NCBI RefSeq assembly: GCF_000429105.1
Contig: NZ_AUBF01000007.1
Coordinates: 124,001 to 188,000 of the forward strand
Reading direction: 5' to 3'
DNA: 64,000 nt
Source of the DNA: Schaalia suimastitidis DSM 15538
GTDB lineage: Bacteria; Actinomycetota; Actinomycetes; Actinomycetales; Actinomycetaceae
The translations under genes were made by a program, and so were the position numbers. Shown piece after piece: positions 1 through 9,863 of this stretch; the stretch's first letter is position 1; each line of letters opens with the position of its first letter. Under the pieces are notes generated by a model. The model did not search any database and was not told the origin of the DNA. It saw only the letters and a list, made by a program, of their open reading frames with translations.

Positions 1-3000
1 CTGAAATCCTTGACTCTGCGGGGCTTTAAGTCCTTCGCAGGAACAACCGTGATGCGGTTGGAGCCGGGGATCACCTGCGTCGTGGGCCCCAATGGATCCG
101 GTAAATCTAACGTCGTTGACGCCCTCGCCTGGGTAATGGGGGAGCAGGGAGCCAAAACGCTGCGCGGCGGCAACATGGCTGATGTGATCTTTGCTGGCAC
201 ATCCAGCCGCCCCGCCCTGGGCCGTGCTCAAGTGGAACTCACCATCGACAATTCCGATGGGGCCCTGCCCATCGAATATTCAGAGGTCACGATTTCGCGC
301 ACCCTTTTTCGAGGCGGCGGCTCTGAATACTCCGTCAATGGTGCACCTGCGCGTCTCCTCGACATCCAAGAGTTGCTGTCCGACACCGGCATGGGCAGGC
401 AAATGCACGTGATCGTTGGGCAAGGTCAGCTTGACGCAATCTTGTCGGCAACGCCTGAGGATCGACGAGGTTTCATTGAAGAAGCCGCAGGTGTCCTCAA
501 ACACCGACGCCGAAAAGAGCGCGCATTAAAGAAACTGGGTGACATGGACGCCAACCTTGTGCGCGTCCTTGACCTCACCAACGAAATTCACCGACAACTG
601 GGCCCCTTGGCCAGGCAAGCAAAAGCTGCCAGACGTGCTCATCGGATACAGGCTGCTCTACGTGACGCGAAAGCGCGTCTCCTTGCCGACGACATAGTGT
701 CTGCACGTGAACGCCTCAACGCGCGTGGGCACGACGACCAGGCCATGCAGGCACGTTTAGCGTCACTACACGAACACACGACGACCCTTCGGCGCCGCCT
801 GGCAAGCCTTGAAGAAGAAGAACTTGCCGCCGCCTCGTCAGTCGAAAACGCTGCCAGTGCGTGGCAACGCGCAATGGCAGTCCATGAACGGCTAGGAGCA
901 ACCCTTCTGGCTGCGCAAGAACGCGTAAGCCTCCACTCGCGCTCCCTGGATGCTCCAACAGGCGACACACCCGAAGAGCTTGACCAGCGTGCCCAAGCGG
1001 CCAGCACCGAAGACGCAGCGATACTTGCTGAGGTTGAAACACACAAATCTGCGCTGCAGGCGGCAATTCGCACGAAAGAAGAAGCGGAAGCGCGTGACGA
1101 GGCCGCAGCGAAAGAACTCGCACGGTCACACCGCACCTTGGCGGACTATCGGGAGAAAGTCGCGCGCCTCACTGGTGACGTTGCTTCCGCGCAGTCCCGA
1201 TTCGAGGCGGCCAGTGCTGAAGCGCAGCGTGCGGCCAAAGTTGTGGCCGATGCGCACACTCGCGCCCAAGAAGCTGCAGCAGCGCTGCCAGAGCATGACG
1301 AAACAGAAGATAATGACACGCCTGTGTCTCAGGCGCATCTACACGCCCAGGCGCGCCGTGATGCTGCACGCGCCGCAGTTGATGAACTCCTCGCCGTTGA
1401 ACGTGAGGCACGTGCCGACCGGGCAAGCTGGGAGTCTCGCCGTGACGCTCTGGCGCAATCACTCACCCCAAGCGATGCGACCGCCGCACTCAAAGGGCGG
1501 CGTGGTGTCGACCGGGAATTGCCGTCATATCTGAAGGTGACACCCGGTTATGAGGATGCCATTTCAGCGCTCCTGCATCCTTTTGACGACGCGATGGTGG
1601 TGGATGACTTCGGTGTTGTTGTTGATCAACTGCGCCAAGGCAGACAGGAACAAAGTGGCCGTATCCGTATGGTGGTGGCCGCAGGTAGTCAAATGCCTGG
1701 CGACGAGGGTAGCCAAGCCAGTGCGGCAGGCGTTGCCACGACATCTGCGCATGGTGGCGCAACCGACGCCGCCACCATTGCCGAGGCGGGGCCAGGTCAG
1801 TCCCAATTGCTCCCCTTACCTCACGGCGCCGCATGGGCGATCCATTGCGTTGACCGCGCAGCTGTCGTGGCGCGCGCTGTCGACACACTTCTTGCTGGCG
1901 CGGTCATATGCGCTGACCTTGACCAAGCTGACGAACTCCTTGCTCGCACTGACGTGTCACGCGTGGTGACCCAACGCGGTGAAGTCCTTACCAGTGTCAG
2001 TGCCAGTGGGCAAGGCACAGTGACGAGCTCGCCACTGACCTTGCATGCCCACTACGACGAAGCTGTCGCAGGGGCACAGGCGGCTGAACAACGCCAAATG
2101 GAGGCAGCGCAGCGCCTGAGTCATGCCAATGCCGAACTTGATGAAGCAATTCGGGCAGCAAATGACGCCCTTAAGGCTTTGCGTGCTCACGACGCGGAGC
2201 GCGCTAAAGCTGCGCAGGAACGCGCACGCCTCACCTCTGCAGCGCAGGCTGCGGCCGCTGAAGCAGAGCGTGCCGCCACCGTGGAACAGCGGGCACAACA
2301 GCAAGTGGAATGGGCGCGTGCGCGTGTGGAAGAAGCACGTGAACGCCTCGAAGCGGCAACGCAACTGGCGCCACCCGAAAACCTTGCCCAAGCGCAAACC
2401 ACAGCCGACGAAGCTTCCGCAGCAGCAAGGGCTGCGCGCGAAAACGAAACAGCTGCCCGCCTAGAATTACGTGCCATTGAGGAACGCTCACGCCAAGTGC
2501 AAGCCCGCGCACGCCACCTGCGCCAGGGGGCTGCGCGTGCGCGTGAAGAACGTGACGCTTATCGACGCCGCGAAGCCGAACGCCAGGCAGCTTTCCAACA
2601 GGCACAGGGCGTCGTTGACGGCACACGCAAAGCCCTCGACGCTGCTGTACGCATATTGGAAAAGGCAACGCAGGCACGTGACACGGTCGCGCAGAACCGC
2701 ACACAACGGCTCCACGACCTTGCTGCGGCCCGCCAAGCCCTCAACGATGCTGCCACCCAAGAGGCGGAGCTACGTGAAGCGTCACATCGCGACGAAATTG
2801 CTCGCGCCGAGCTTCGGTTGCGCCTCGAACAGGTTGAAGCGCGATCCCTTGAAGAACTTTCCCTCGAAGCTGACGCGCTCATTACCGAGTTCGGGCCACA
2901 CCTGTTAGCTCCCGAAAACCTCATCGACTACGACCCTGACTGCGATACCCAGCCACCTATGGTGCCGTATGTACGTGCTCAGCAAGAGGCAGCGTTAGAA

Positions 3001-3621
3001 CGTGCAGGTAGAGAATTGGCGCGCCTAGGGAAGGTCAACCCCTTGGCTTTAGAAGAACATGAAGCCTTGGCTAAACGCCACGAGTTCCTGGTCTCGCAGG
3101 TCCATGACCTGAAAAAATCCAAAGCGGACCTGTTGCGAATCGTTGACGATGTTGATCGTCTAGTGGAAGAGGCATTCACCAAAGCGTGGGAAGATACCTC
3201 CGCCCAATTTGAAACCGTATTCGCCACCCTTTTCCCAGGAGGAACTGGGCGCCTCGTACTGACCGAACCAGAGGATATGCTCACTACCGGCATTGAAATC
3301 GAAGCAAAACCTGCTGGAAAAAAGGTCAAACGTTTGTCGTTACTGTCTGGTGGTGAACGCTCCCTGGCGGCGTTGGCTTTCCTGGTCGCAATCTTCCACG
3401 CACGCCCATCGCCCTTCTACGTCATGGATGAGGTAGAAGCTGCCCTTGACGACGTGAACCTGTCACGTCTCCTTGAAGTATTTAAGAAACTGCAGGAGAG
3501 CAGTCAGCTCATTGTCATCACCCACCAGAAGCGGACGATGGAGATCGCAGACGCCCTGTACGGTGTGACAATGCGCGAAGGTGTGACCCGCGTGGTCTCC
3601 CAACGTCTGTCTCAAGGGTGA
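1..3621 (+). CDS. smc: Chromosome partition protein SMC (5' end cut by window edge)
   Basis: ATPase of the condensin-like SMC complex that organises and segregates the chromosome. The frame is open from base 1 and begins LKSLTLRGFKSF, the usual SMC opening a few residues after Met, so the true start lies just outside the window and the TTG at 10 is not the start. About 1206 residues are visible. The Walker A motif GPNGSGKSN is near residue 30. Two long Ala/Glu/Arg-rich coiled coils flank a hinge at roughly 500-670. The ABC signature LSGGERSLAAL is near 1110 and the Walker B FYVMDEVEAALDD near 1140. Length and motif order match full-length SMC. It lies upstream of ftsY and ffh, as in many actinobacteria. 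Confidence 0.97.
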   Translation: MKSLTLRGFKSFAGTTVMRLEPGITCVVGPNGSGKSNVVDALAWVMGEQGAKTLRGGNMADVIFAGTSSRPALGRAQVELTIDNSDGALPIEYSEVTISRTLFRGGGSEYSVNGAPARLLDIQELLSDTGMGRQMHVIVGQGQLDAILSATPEDRRGFIEEAAGVLKHRRRKERALKKLGDMDANLVRVLDLTNEIHRQLGPLARQAKAARRAHRIQAALRDAKARLLADDIVSARERLNARGHDDQAMQARLASLHEHTTTLRRRLASLEEEELAAASSVENAASAWQRAMAVHERLGATLLAAQERVSLHSRSLDAPTGDTPEELDQRAQAASTEDAAILAEVETHKSALQAAIRTKEEAEARDEAAAKELARSHRTLADYREKVARLTGDVASAQSRFEAASAEAQRAAKVVADAHTRAQEAAAALPEHDETEDNDTPVSQAHLHAQARRDAARAAVDELLAVEREARADRASWESRRDALAQSLTPSDATAALKGRRGVDRELPSYLKVTPGYEDAISALLHPFDDAMVVDDFGVVVDQLRQGRQEQSGRIRMVVAAGSQMPGDEGSQASAAGVATTSAHGGATDAATIAEAGPGQSQLLPLPHGAAWAIHCVDRAAVVARAVDTLLAGAVICADLDQADELLARTDVSRVVTQRGEVLTSVSASGQGTVTSSPLTLHAHYDEAVAGAQAAEQRQMEAAQRLSHANAELDEAIRAANDALKALRAHDAERAKAAQERARLTSAAQAAAAEAERAATVEQRAQQQVEWARARVEEARERLEAATQLAPPENLAQAQTTADEASAAARAARENETAARLELRAIEERSRQVQARARHLRQGAARAREERDAYRRREAERQAAFQQAQGVVDGTRKALDAAVRILEKATQARDTVAQNRTQRLHDLAAARQALNDAATQEAELREASHRDEIARAELRLRLEQVEARSLEELSLEADALITEFGPHLLAPENLIDYDPDCDTQPPMVPYVRAQQEAALERAGRELARLGKVNPLALEEHEALAKRHEFLVSQVHDLKKSKADLLRIVDDVDRLVEEAFTKAWEDTSAQFETVFATLFPGGTGRLVLTEPEDMLTTGIEIEAKPAGKKVKRLSLLSGGERSLAALAFLVAIFHARPSPFYVMDEVEAALDDVNLSRLLEVFKKLQESSQLIVITHQKRTMEIADALYGVTMREGVTRVVSQRLSQG

Positions 3622-3698
3622 GTGACCTCATGGTCACGAATACGTGACCGCGCGTGTCTGGAGATGCCGAACCTGCCCGAAGATGCTTGCATGGAACT

Positions 3699-4025
3699 AT
3701 GACTGGTTTTGCTCTCCTCATGCTGTTCGTCCCCTTCCTTTTCCTTGCCCTTGCGACGGGTGCCTTGGCGTTCTACGCGCTGCGTCGCCGTCCCCTTGAA
3801 CAATGGGCTGTGCGGGCGCGCGACGCTGTCAACGACGTCTCTGCACGCACGGAGACTGACAGTGAACCTATTCGTACGCGGACCGTGTCATTTGCCGAAA
3901 TGATGAACGACCGTTCAGTTGAAGGCTCCGCCTACGTTGATCCTTCGCGTCTGCCTGGTTTTACCCAGGTGGAAGGGGTCGCTACTCGGCTGGAAGAACG
4001 TTATCGCTCGTCCCGCAACCGCTAG
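3699..4025 (+). CDS. Small single-pass membrane protein, unknown function
   Basis: I do not recognise this 108-residue protein. From the ATG at 3699 it starts directly with a hydrophobic helix (MTGFALLMLFVPFLFLALA, then ATGALAFYAL), followed by a basic RRRP stop-transfer and a soluble tail containing RTVSFAEMMNDRS and a final RLEERYRSSRNR. An in-frame GTG at 3654 would add 15 polar residues before the helix and is less likely. Position between smc and ftsY, on the same strand with gaps of 77 and 42 bp, suggests a conserved small membrane protein. Coding is supported by the sensible membrane topology and codon use like its neighbours. Confidence 0.7.
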   Translation: MTGFALLMLFVPFLFLALATGALAFYALRRRPLEQWAVRARDAVNDVSARTETDSEPIRTRTVSFAEMMNDRSVEGSAYVDPSRLPGFTQVEGVATRLEERYRSSRNR

Positions 4026-4054
4026 TGCTTCTGGGGCAAGACAGCGAAGTAGGA

Positions 4055-4060
4055 GATAAT
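4055..4060 (+). promoter_or_regulatory. Probable -10 box of ftsY
   Basis: GATAAT ends 7 nt before the ftsY ATG, the same placement as the other start-proximal boxes in this window. An AGGAG at 4051-4055 is too far (12 nt) from the ATG for a good ribosome binding site. No clear -35 is seen. Confidence 0.4.
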
Positions 4061-4067
4061 ACGCAGT

Positions 4068-5426
4068 ATGGATCAGTTAATTACCTTCCTCGGTGATGGT
4101 GCACTTCCCGTTGCTATTACGATGGCGCTCGGGGTACTTGTTGGCGGTGGCGTTCTCGTGGCGACCCGATCAAAGCGTACCCAGCAGCCAGAAGCCGACA
4201 GCTTTCCCGACCAAACAGCGCTAGGAAGCTCCGCCTCGTCACGCGAGGCGGCCACCGGCACCGCAGATGGTGAAACCCACGCCCTACCGGCGGATACCCC
4301 AACACACGAAAAGGCCGGCGACACCGAAGGACCAGGTACTGCTGAGACATTAAGCACTGGAAGTACTGCGGCCCTACCCGCTGACGCTATTACCCAGGCA
4401 GATACTGCCGCGGGCGCGCTCCACGCCGCAGAACACAACGAGGCCGAGCAGAGCGATACGGTACCAGCTGCGGCGCCCGTTGAAACGCCCGAGTCGGTGC
4501 CATCGCGTATGGAACGCCTCCGCGGTCGCTTAGCGCGTTCGGGTGCCATTGGCAAGGCACTGCTGTCGGTACTGTCAAAGGGCGAACTCAAAGCAACAGA
4601 CTGGGAAGAAATCGAAGATACCCTTCTGGTTGCAGACCTTGGGCTAGCAGCCACAGAAGAACTCATGGACGCGCTACGTACCCGCGTCAAAATCCACTCC
4701 ACAACAGATGCTGGCCAAGCCCGCAAGATCCTTGCCGAAGAACTGGAAAAACTTGTTGACCCCACGATGGACCGCACCTTGAATCTGGGTAAGCGCGACG
4801 TGGAAGGAATGACGGTGCCCGCATCGATCCTTGTCGTGGGTGTTAACGGCACCGGCAAAACGACGACAGTGGGTAAACTTGCCAGGGTCTTGGTTGCCCA
4901 AAACCAGACGGTACTTCTTGGTGCTGCTGACACCTTCCGAGCTGCAGCCTCTCAGCAGTTGGCAACATGGGCTGCCCGCGTGGGCGTTGACGTGGTGGCA
5001 TCAGAAAAGGAAGGTGCCGACCCTGCGTCGGTCGCATTTGAGACCGTGAAGGCTGGTATTGATCGCGGAGTTGACGTAGTGATGGTCGATACCGCAGGGC
5101 GTTTGCAAAATAAAGCCGGACTGATGGATGAGTTGGGTAAGGTGCGTCGTGTGATGGAACGTCATGCACCACTGTCAGAGGTGCTGCTGGTCCTTGACGC
5201 CACCACCGGCCAAAATGGGTTAACCCAAGCAAAAGTTTTTGCTGAAGTTGCTGGCGTCACCGGTATTGTGTTGACGAAACTTGACGGTTCAGCAAAGGGC
5301 GGCATCGTTGTTTCCGTCCAACGCGAATTGGGTGTGCCGGTGAAATACGTGGGTCTTGGTGAAGGGGTTGACGATTTAGCGCCCTTCGATCCGCGCGCAT
5401 TCGTTGAAGCAATCGTCGGCGCCTAA
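4068..5426 (+). CDS. ftsY: Signal recognition particle receptor FtsY
   Basis: SRP receptor GTPase that docks Ffh-ribosome complexes at the membrane. The 452-residue protein has an N-terminal transmembrane segment (about residues 12-33, AITMALGVLVGGGVLVA), as in many actinobacterial FtsY proteins, and an acidic Ala/Thr/Glu-rich linker to about residue 145. The NG domain follows: G1 GVNGTGKTTT near 260, DTAGRL near 341, and TKLDGSAKGG near 403. The start is the ATG at 4068, immediately before the membrane helix. It lies directly upstream of ffh, its functional partner, with a 67 bp gap. Confidence 0.97.
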   Translation: MDQLITFLGDGALPVAITMALGVLVGGGVLVATRSKRTQQPEADSFPDQTALGSSASSREAATGTADGETHALPADTPTHEKAGDTEGPGTAETLSTGSTAALPADAITQADTAAGALHAAEHNEAEQSDTVPAAAPVETPESVPSRMERLRGRLARSGAIGKALLSVLSKGELKATDWEEIEDTLLVADLGLAATEELMDALRTRVKIHSTTDAGQARKILAEELEKLVDPTMDRTLNLGKRDVEGMTVPASILVVGVNGTGKTTTVGKLARVLVAQNQTVLLGAADTFRAAASQQLATWAARVGVDVVASEKEGADPASVAFETVKAGIDRGVDVVMVDTAGRLQNKAGLMDELGKVRRVMERHAPLSEVLLVLDATTGQNGLTQAKVFAEVAGVTGIVLTKLDGSAKGGIVVSVQRELGVPVKYVGLGEGVDDLAPFDPRAFVEAIVGA

Positions 5427-5493
5427 ACGCGATAGGCTAAAGGCCAGTCCAAGCGCCTCGCGCTGCCCTAAAGTCAACAGGAGAACAACACCC

Positions 5494-7083
5494 GTGTTCG
5501 GAAACCTCTCTGATCGCCTGAGTGAATCCTTCAAACAACTGCGTTCACGTGGCGTCCTGACTGAACAAGACGTCGATCAGACGATCAGCCAGATACGTCG
5601 CGCGCTGATTGACGCCGACGTTGCCCTACCTGTGGTCCGTCAGTTCACCAGCCAGGTGCGCGAGAAAGCTTATGGAGCTGCGCGTTCCCGTGCCTTGAAC
5701 CCAGGCCAGCAGGTCGTTCGCATCGTGCATGATGAACTCGTTGAGATCTTGGGCGGACAGACACGGGAGTTACATTTTGCGCAGCGTGGCCCCACCGTCT
5801 TTATGTTGGCGGGCCTTCAAGGCGCCGGTAAAACCACGTTGGCAGGCAAACTTGGTAAATGGCTCACCGAGGAAGGCCAACGCGTACTTCTGGTCGCCTC
5901 TGATCTCCAACGCCCCAATGCTGTCACGCAGCTTCAAGTTGTTGGGCAACGCGCAGGCGTGGAGGTGTGGGCTCCAGAACCAGGTAATGGTGTTGGCGAC
6001 CCTGTCCGCGTTGCTCGCACGGGCCTCGACCATGCGATCACCACCGGCATTGACGTCGTGATCGTTGACACAGCAGGCCGCCTTGGTGTTGACCAGGAAA
6101 TGATGGAGCAGGCCATTGCCATTCGCAATGCCGTCAACCCTCACGAAATCATGTTCGTCCTTGACGCCATGATCGGCCAGGATGCTGTGACAACAGCAAC
6201 GGCATTCCGTGACGGTGTGGGCTTCACTGGCGTGGTCCTGTCCAAGCTCGATGGCGATGCCCGAGGCGGTGCAGCGCTATCGGTTCGAGGTGTCACAGGC
6301 GCCCCCATCCTTTTTGCCTCTACAGGTGAAGGTCTCGACGACTTCGAACGCTTCCATGCTGACCGCATGGCGGGACGTATCCTTGACATGGGCGACGTGA
6401 TGACGCTCATCGAACAGGCCGAGAAGAAACTCGACGCTGAAGAAGCTGAAAAAATGGCTGCCAAAGCCATGTCGGGTGAACTCACCTTGGAAGATTTCCT
6501 TTCCCAACTGCAGCAGGTCCGCAAACTTGGGTCAATGAAAAAACTGCTGGGAATGATTCCCGGTATGGCGCAGATGCGAGACCAATTGGCCAATTTTGAT
6601 GAACGCGAAATTGACCGTGTAGAAGCGATTGTGCGCTCCATGACACCGGCCGAACGTCGTGACGTGTCAATCCTCAACGGCTCACGCCGCGCACGTATCG
6701 CCCGCGGTTCGGGAACCACTGTCGCTGACGTCAATGCCCTGGTCAAACGTTTTGAAGGGGCCAAAGCAATGATGGGGCAGATGGGCGCCATGGGCGGTAT
6801 GCCAGGGATGGGTGCCATGCCTGGGCAGGGCGGAAAGGCGAAACAAAAAGCTAACGCGAAGAAAGCTCAGGCTGAGCGTGCGCGCATCAAGAAGAAAGCG
6901 CGTTCGGGTAACCCCGCTAAGCGTCGCCAACAAGAACTTGAGGCACTACTGCCGAAGGAACAACGTGGTGGCGCACCAGCTGGCAGTGCTTTCGGGGTGC
7001 CTCAAACTCAAGATGTGCCAGCAGCGCGTCCGACATTGGATGATCTTCCTGACGACGTGCGACGTATGCTGCAGGGTTTGTGA
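5494..7083 (+). CDS. ffh: Signal recognition particle protein Ffh
   Basis: SRP54 GTPase that binds signal peptides of nascent membrane and secreted proteins together with 4.5S RNA (not in this window). The start is GTG 5494 (protein VFGNLSDRL...), preceded by AACAGGAG at 5476-5483; the open frame extends further upstream to 5404 but that part overlaps ftsY and is not SRP-like. The protein is 529 residues. The N domain is followed by G1 GLQGAGKTTLAGKLG near 106, DTAGRLG near 191 and SKLDGDARGG near 250. The M domain ends in a methionine-rich stretch (MGQMGAMGGMPGMGAMPGQ) near 430-450, followed by a basic tail. Confidence 0.97.
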   Translation: MFGNLSDRLSESFKQLRSRGVLTEQDVDQTISQIRRALIDADVALPVVRQFTSQVREKAYGAARSRALNPGQQVVRIVHDELVEILGGQTRELHFAQRGPTVFMLAGLQGAGKTTLAGKLGKWLTEEGQRVLLVASDLQRPNAVTQLQVVGQRAGVEVWAPEPGNGVGDPVRVARTGLDHAITTGIDVVIVDTAGRLGVDQEMMEQAIAIRNAVNPHEIMFVLDAMIGQDAVTTATAFRDGVGFTGVVLSKLDGDARGGAALSVRGVTGAPILFASTGEGLDDFERFHADRMAGRILDMGDVMTLIEQAEKKLDAEEAEKMAAKAMSGELTLEDFLSQLQQVRKLGSMKKLLGMIPGMAQMRDQLANFDEREIDRVEAIVRSMTPAERRDVSILNGSRRARIARGSGTTVADVNALVKRFEGAKAMMGQMGAMGGMPGMGAMPGQGGKAKQKANAKKAQAERARIKKKARSGNPAKRRQQELEALLPKEQRGGAPAGSAFGVPQTQDVPAARPTLDDLPDDVRRMLQGL

Positions 7084-8189
7084 TGCTCCTCAAAGGTTGG
7101 ACGCTATGGGGTGCCACAGCAGGCACGAAGGCCCAGTGGACCCACGGTGCGTGGATCGTTGCTGGTGGTGTTATTCGTCACGCCAGGCCCGCTGAAGCCG
7201 AGGCGCCAGCAGATTTGAGTGGCTACTTTACGCCAGGTTTTGTTGACGTGCACTGCCATGTCGGCATCGGCCCCCACGGCCCTGTTGCCAAGCGTGAACG
7301 TGAAGACCAAATTCGAGCTGATCTTGCGACGGGCGTGCTCACGGTGCGTGACTGTGGATCTCCGGTGGATAACTCTGAACTCGTAGGCCGTGCAGATCTG
7401 CCGACTCTGATTCGGTGTGGGCAACATATTGCTCGAACCAAACGCTACCTGCGGGGTTTGCCGCGTGAAGTGGAACCAGGTGATTTGCCAACGGCAATGG
7501 CTCAGGAAGCTCGCCGTGGCGGCGGCTGGGTGAAAATTGTGGGCGACTGGATTGATCGAGCTGGGGGAGCAGATGCTGATCTGGACCCGCTGTGGCCTCG
7601 TCAGGCACTGATCGACGGCGTCGCAGCTGCTCACGAGGCGGGGGCGCGGGTCGCTGTCCACTGCTTTTCGCATCGTGCAGTTGACGATCTGTTAGAGGCC
7701 GGGGTAGACGATATTGAGCATGGTACGGGTATGGACGCTGATCAGATGGCTGAGGCTGCGGCCCGCGGCATTATGGTGACGCCCACGCTTCTGCAAACTG
7801 AGTTATTCGGTTCTTTCGCTGACCAAGCAGGTACGAAGTTTCCTGTATATGGGGCAACGATGCGTGCGATGTGGATGCGGCGGAGGGAACATGCCCAGGC
7901 ACTCTTTGACAGCGGAGTGCCGATTTTGCCGGGTACAGATTCTGGCGGCTACCAAGAACACGGTGTTCTTGGCGATGAATTACGTGCATGGGCAGCTATC
8001 GGCGTGGCTACCGAACGTATCCTCGACATTGCGACATGGCAGGCACGTTTAACGATGGGGCAAGACGCACTGGCGGATGGTGCGGTCGCAGACATCGTTC
8101 ATTTCGAGGAAGACCCGCGTGGCGATGAGCGCCTATGGGGTGTGCCGACAACCGTGATCCGTGGCGGACAAGTAGTGTCTGTGAAGTAG
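7083..8189 (+). CDS. Metal-dependent amidohydrolase
   Basis: Cytosolic amidohydrolase-superfamily enzyme of about 368 residues; the substrate is unknown. Superfamily metal-site motifs are visible: VDVHCHVG near residue 55 (HxH), VHCFSH and DDIEHGTGMD in the middle, and LPGTDSGG near 283. An N-terminal strand-rich part and the C-terminal VADIVHF... region form the usual composite beta domain of imidazolonepropionase/dipeptidase-type members. The ATG at 7083 overlaps the ffh stop by one base, implying translational coupling, although no functional link to SRP is apparent. A GTG at 7080 is an alternative start. Confidence 0.85.
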   Translation: MLLKGWTLWGATAGTKAQWTHGAWIVAGGVIRHARPAEAEAPADLSGYFTPGFVDVHCHVGIGPHGPVAKREREDQIRADLATGVLTVRDCGSPVDNSELVGRADLPTLIRCGQHIARTKRYLRGLPREVEPGDLPTAMAQEARRGGGWVKIVGDWIDRAGGADADLDPLWPRQALIDGVAAAHEAGARVAVHCFSHRAVDDLLEAGVDDIEHGTGMDADQMAEAAARGIMVTPTLLQTELFGSFADQAGTKFPVYGATMRAMWMRRREHAQALFDSGVPILPGTDSGGYQEHGVLGDELRAWAAIGVATERILDIATWQARLTMGQDALADGAVADIVHFEEDPRGDERLWGVPTTVIRGGQVVSVK

Positions 8190-8238
8190 TGGCGTGCTCT
8201 GTGAAGGAGTGACGGGCGAGGCGACGTTGTTGCTTCAT

Positions 8239-8754
8239 CTAGTCAGTTGACAGGCGCGAATACACTGCGAGGTCGCTCCATTGGCCACGGCAGTATTGTC
8301 CTGCACGCCGGACTCCTTCAAATGTGCAGCCAGCAACTTCGGCCACGTGGCGTGAAGCCGCATTGTCAAGTGCAACGCAGACTTCAATACGGTGGATACC
8401 ATTGGCGAAGGCATAGTCCATGAGCATTTGCAGCGCCTGAGTTTGCAGACCACGACCGCGTGCCCAAGGTGCTGTCACGTAGCCAACGGAGGCCATTTGG
8501 TGCTCAGCGGGTCGCAGGTCAATAGAGCCAAGATAGGCATCCGTTATCGGATCTGCCAGCGCCCACACCAATGTGGCGTTCGAGATCCAGTCGTGTGCCA
8601 TCTCAAGGGTGTAGTCAGATGGAATCGTTGTCCACTGTTGGGTCCGAGGATCGTTAGAGGTCGTCATCAATGCTTCGGCATCACTTGCGCGCAGTGGGCG
8701 CAAACGAAGATTGGTGCCTTCTAGGACCGTTTGTCCGTTAAGGGTGTGGTTCAT
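8239..8754 (-). CDS. GNAT family N-acetyltransferase (RimJ/RimL type)
   Basis: Acetyl-CoA-dependent N-acetyltransferase of 171 residues. The opening GTNLRLRPLRASDAEALM is typical of the RimJ/RimL-like group, and the acetyl-CoA loop lies at VTAPWARGRGLQTQALQMLMDYAF, followed by RIEVCVALDNAASRHVAEVAG, the classic helix after the fifth strand. The substrate is not known; ribosomal proteins or small amines are both possible. The gene runs against the flanking backbone and has its own probable promoter (8761-8766), with no Shine-Dalgarno. Confidence 0.88.
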   Translation of the reverse strand: MNHTLNGQTVLEGTNLRLRPLRASDAEALMTTSNDPRTQQWTTIPSDYTLEMAHDWISNATLVWALADPITDAYLGSIDLRPAEHQMASVGYVTAPWARGRGLQTQALQMLMDYAFANGIHRIEVCVALDNAASRHVAEVAGCTFEGVRRAGQYCRGQWSDLAVYSRLSTD

Positions 8755-8760
8755 CGTCTC

Positions 8761-8766
8761 AGACTA
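8761..8766 (-). promoter_or_regulatory. -10 box for leaderless GNAT mRNA
   Basis: On the minus strand TAGTCT is followed by exactly 6 nt (GAGACG) and the ATG of the acetyltransferase gene. This matches the spacing expected if transcription starts at the A of the start codon. Confidence 0.5.
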
Positions 8767-8800
8767 ACAGTGGCCAAGTGACCCCGTGGCCAAGGCGTCC

Positions 8801-8848
8801 CAGCGGCCCAGTGGCGCAGCCGCACAGCGGCCCAGTGGCCCAGCCGCC
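8801..8848. repeat. 24-bp tandem repeat, two copies
   Basis: Units 8801-8824 and 8825-8848 (CAGCGGCCCAGTGG.GCAGCCGC type) differ at two positions. A further degenerate GTGGCCAAG pattern precedes them at 8770-8795. They lie in the 128 bp between the acetyltransferase start and the inositol-phosphatase stop. Confidence 0.75.
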
Positions 8849-8882
8849 TCAGGCGTATGTGCTGCCACGCGTCTTTCGGGCG

Positions 8883-9827
8883 CTACGTGCGGAGCTGCCG
8901 CTGCGCCACAATCTGGGAAAAAACATTGGTCGCGGTCGGTAATTCGGCGCCAGGGGCGATTGCCAAACATGCTGGCCGTAGACCTTCAGGTAGTCCGGTG
9001 CCTGTATCAGGATTATGGACGGTTCCCCCTGCGATGCGGACAATGTGTACACCAGCAGCCAAATCCCACGGCCCAAAACCAAAACCCATCATTCCTGCAC
9101 ACCACGACGACGCAATATGGGCCAGATCAAGGGCAGCGGCCCCTGTGCGCCGCAGTGTCTGATGCGCCTCGAATAGTGTCGCCTCATAGGCAAGTGCGGT
9201 GGCGCCATCACGTTTGATGGTGCTGGGACCAGGGTAGTAACAGATAAAGAGCGCTTCTTTTTCAGTAAGTGGGCGGCCAGCCTGCAGGGGTGTGCGAATA
9301 CCGCGTCCCTCATGCCACGCCTTAGCGCTGTCGGCAGCCCACGCTTGATCGAGGAGCGGTGCCACAACTACGCCTGCTACGACACGTCCATCGAGCTCAA
9401 CACCGATGGACGTGCAAAACCACGGCATTCCAGCAGCAAAATTTGCGGTGCCATCAATGGGGTCAACGATCCAACGCACACGATTGCCGAGGCCTGCTAC
9501 CGCACTGAGCGCCTCGTGCCACCTAGGGGAGGAAGGCAGTGGCGCGCAGGCAACGTCAAGGTCGCAGGTTGGGCCGCCAAGTGGTGCGGCGCCACCTTCT
9601 TCGCCAAGGAGGAGTGAGCCGGGCACAGCGCAGTCCAAGATGATACGTAACGCGGTTTCCACTGCCTGGTCGTGGATGGTCACAGGATCGTGATAATTTG
9701 CTTTCGTCGTGAAATCTGTGCCGCTGTGTGCTGCTTGACGCAGGTAGGCGGCAGGTGCCCATGCTGCTTCAAGTGCGATATCAGCTAAAGCTGAAGCCAG
9801 CGGTGTGAGCGTTGACGTGCTCATCAC
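8883..9827 (-). CDS. Inositol monophosphatase family protein
   Basis: Mg2+/Li+-sensitive sugar-phosphatase family enzyme of about 314 residues. The metal-binding motifs are GEEGG near residue 75, WIVDPIDGTANF near 115 (D-P-I-D-G-T) and, at the C-terminal side, GPWDLAAGVHIVRIAGG (W-D-x-A). Members dephosphorylate inositol-1-phosphate, histidinol phosphate (HisN), or other phosphates; the motifs do not separate these. The start may be GTG 9827 or ATG 9824; an AAAGGA lies just upstream. The gene is divergent from the rpsP region. Confidence 0.9.
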   Translation of the reverse strand: MMSTSTLTPLASALADIALEAAWAPAAYLRQAAHSGTDFTTKANYHDPVTIHDQAVETALRIILDCAVPGSLLLGEEGGAAPLGGPTCDLDVACAPLPSSPRWHEALSAVAGLGNRVRWIVDPIDGTANFAAGMPWFCTSIGVELDGRVVAGVVVAPLLDQAWAADSAKAWHEGRGIRTPLQAGRPLTEKEALFICYYPGPSTIKRDGATALAYEATLFEAHQTLRRTGAAALDLAHIASSWCAGMMGFGFGPWDLAAGVHIVRIAGGTVHNPDTGTGLPEGLRPACLAIAPGAELPTATNVFSQIVAQRQLRT

Positions 9828-9863
9828 GAGACCATCCTTTGCTGCATCGGGAATATTTTCACC

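Noticed and set aside
639-1136. Ser/Arg-rich minus-strand ORFs inside smc
   Set aside because: They are antisense shadows of the Ala/Glu/Arg-rich coiled coil.
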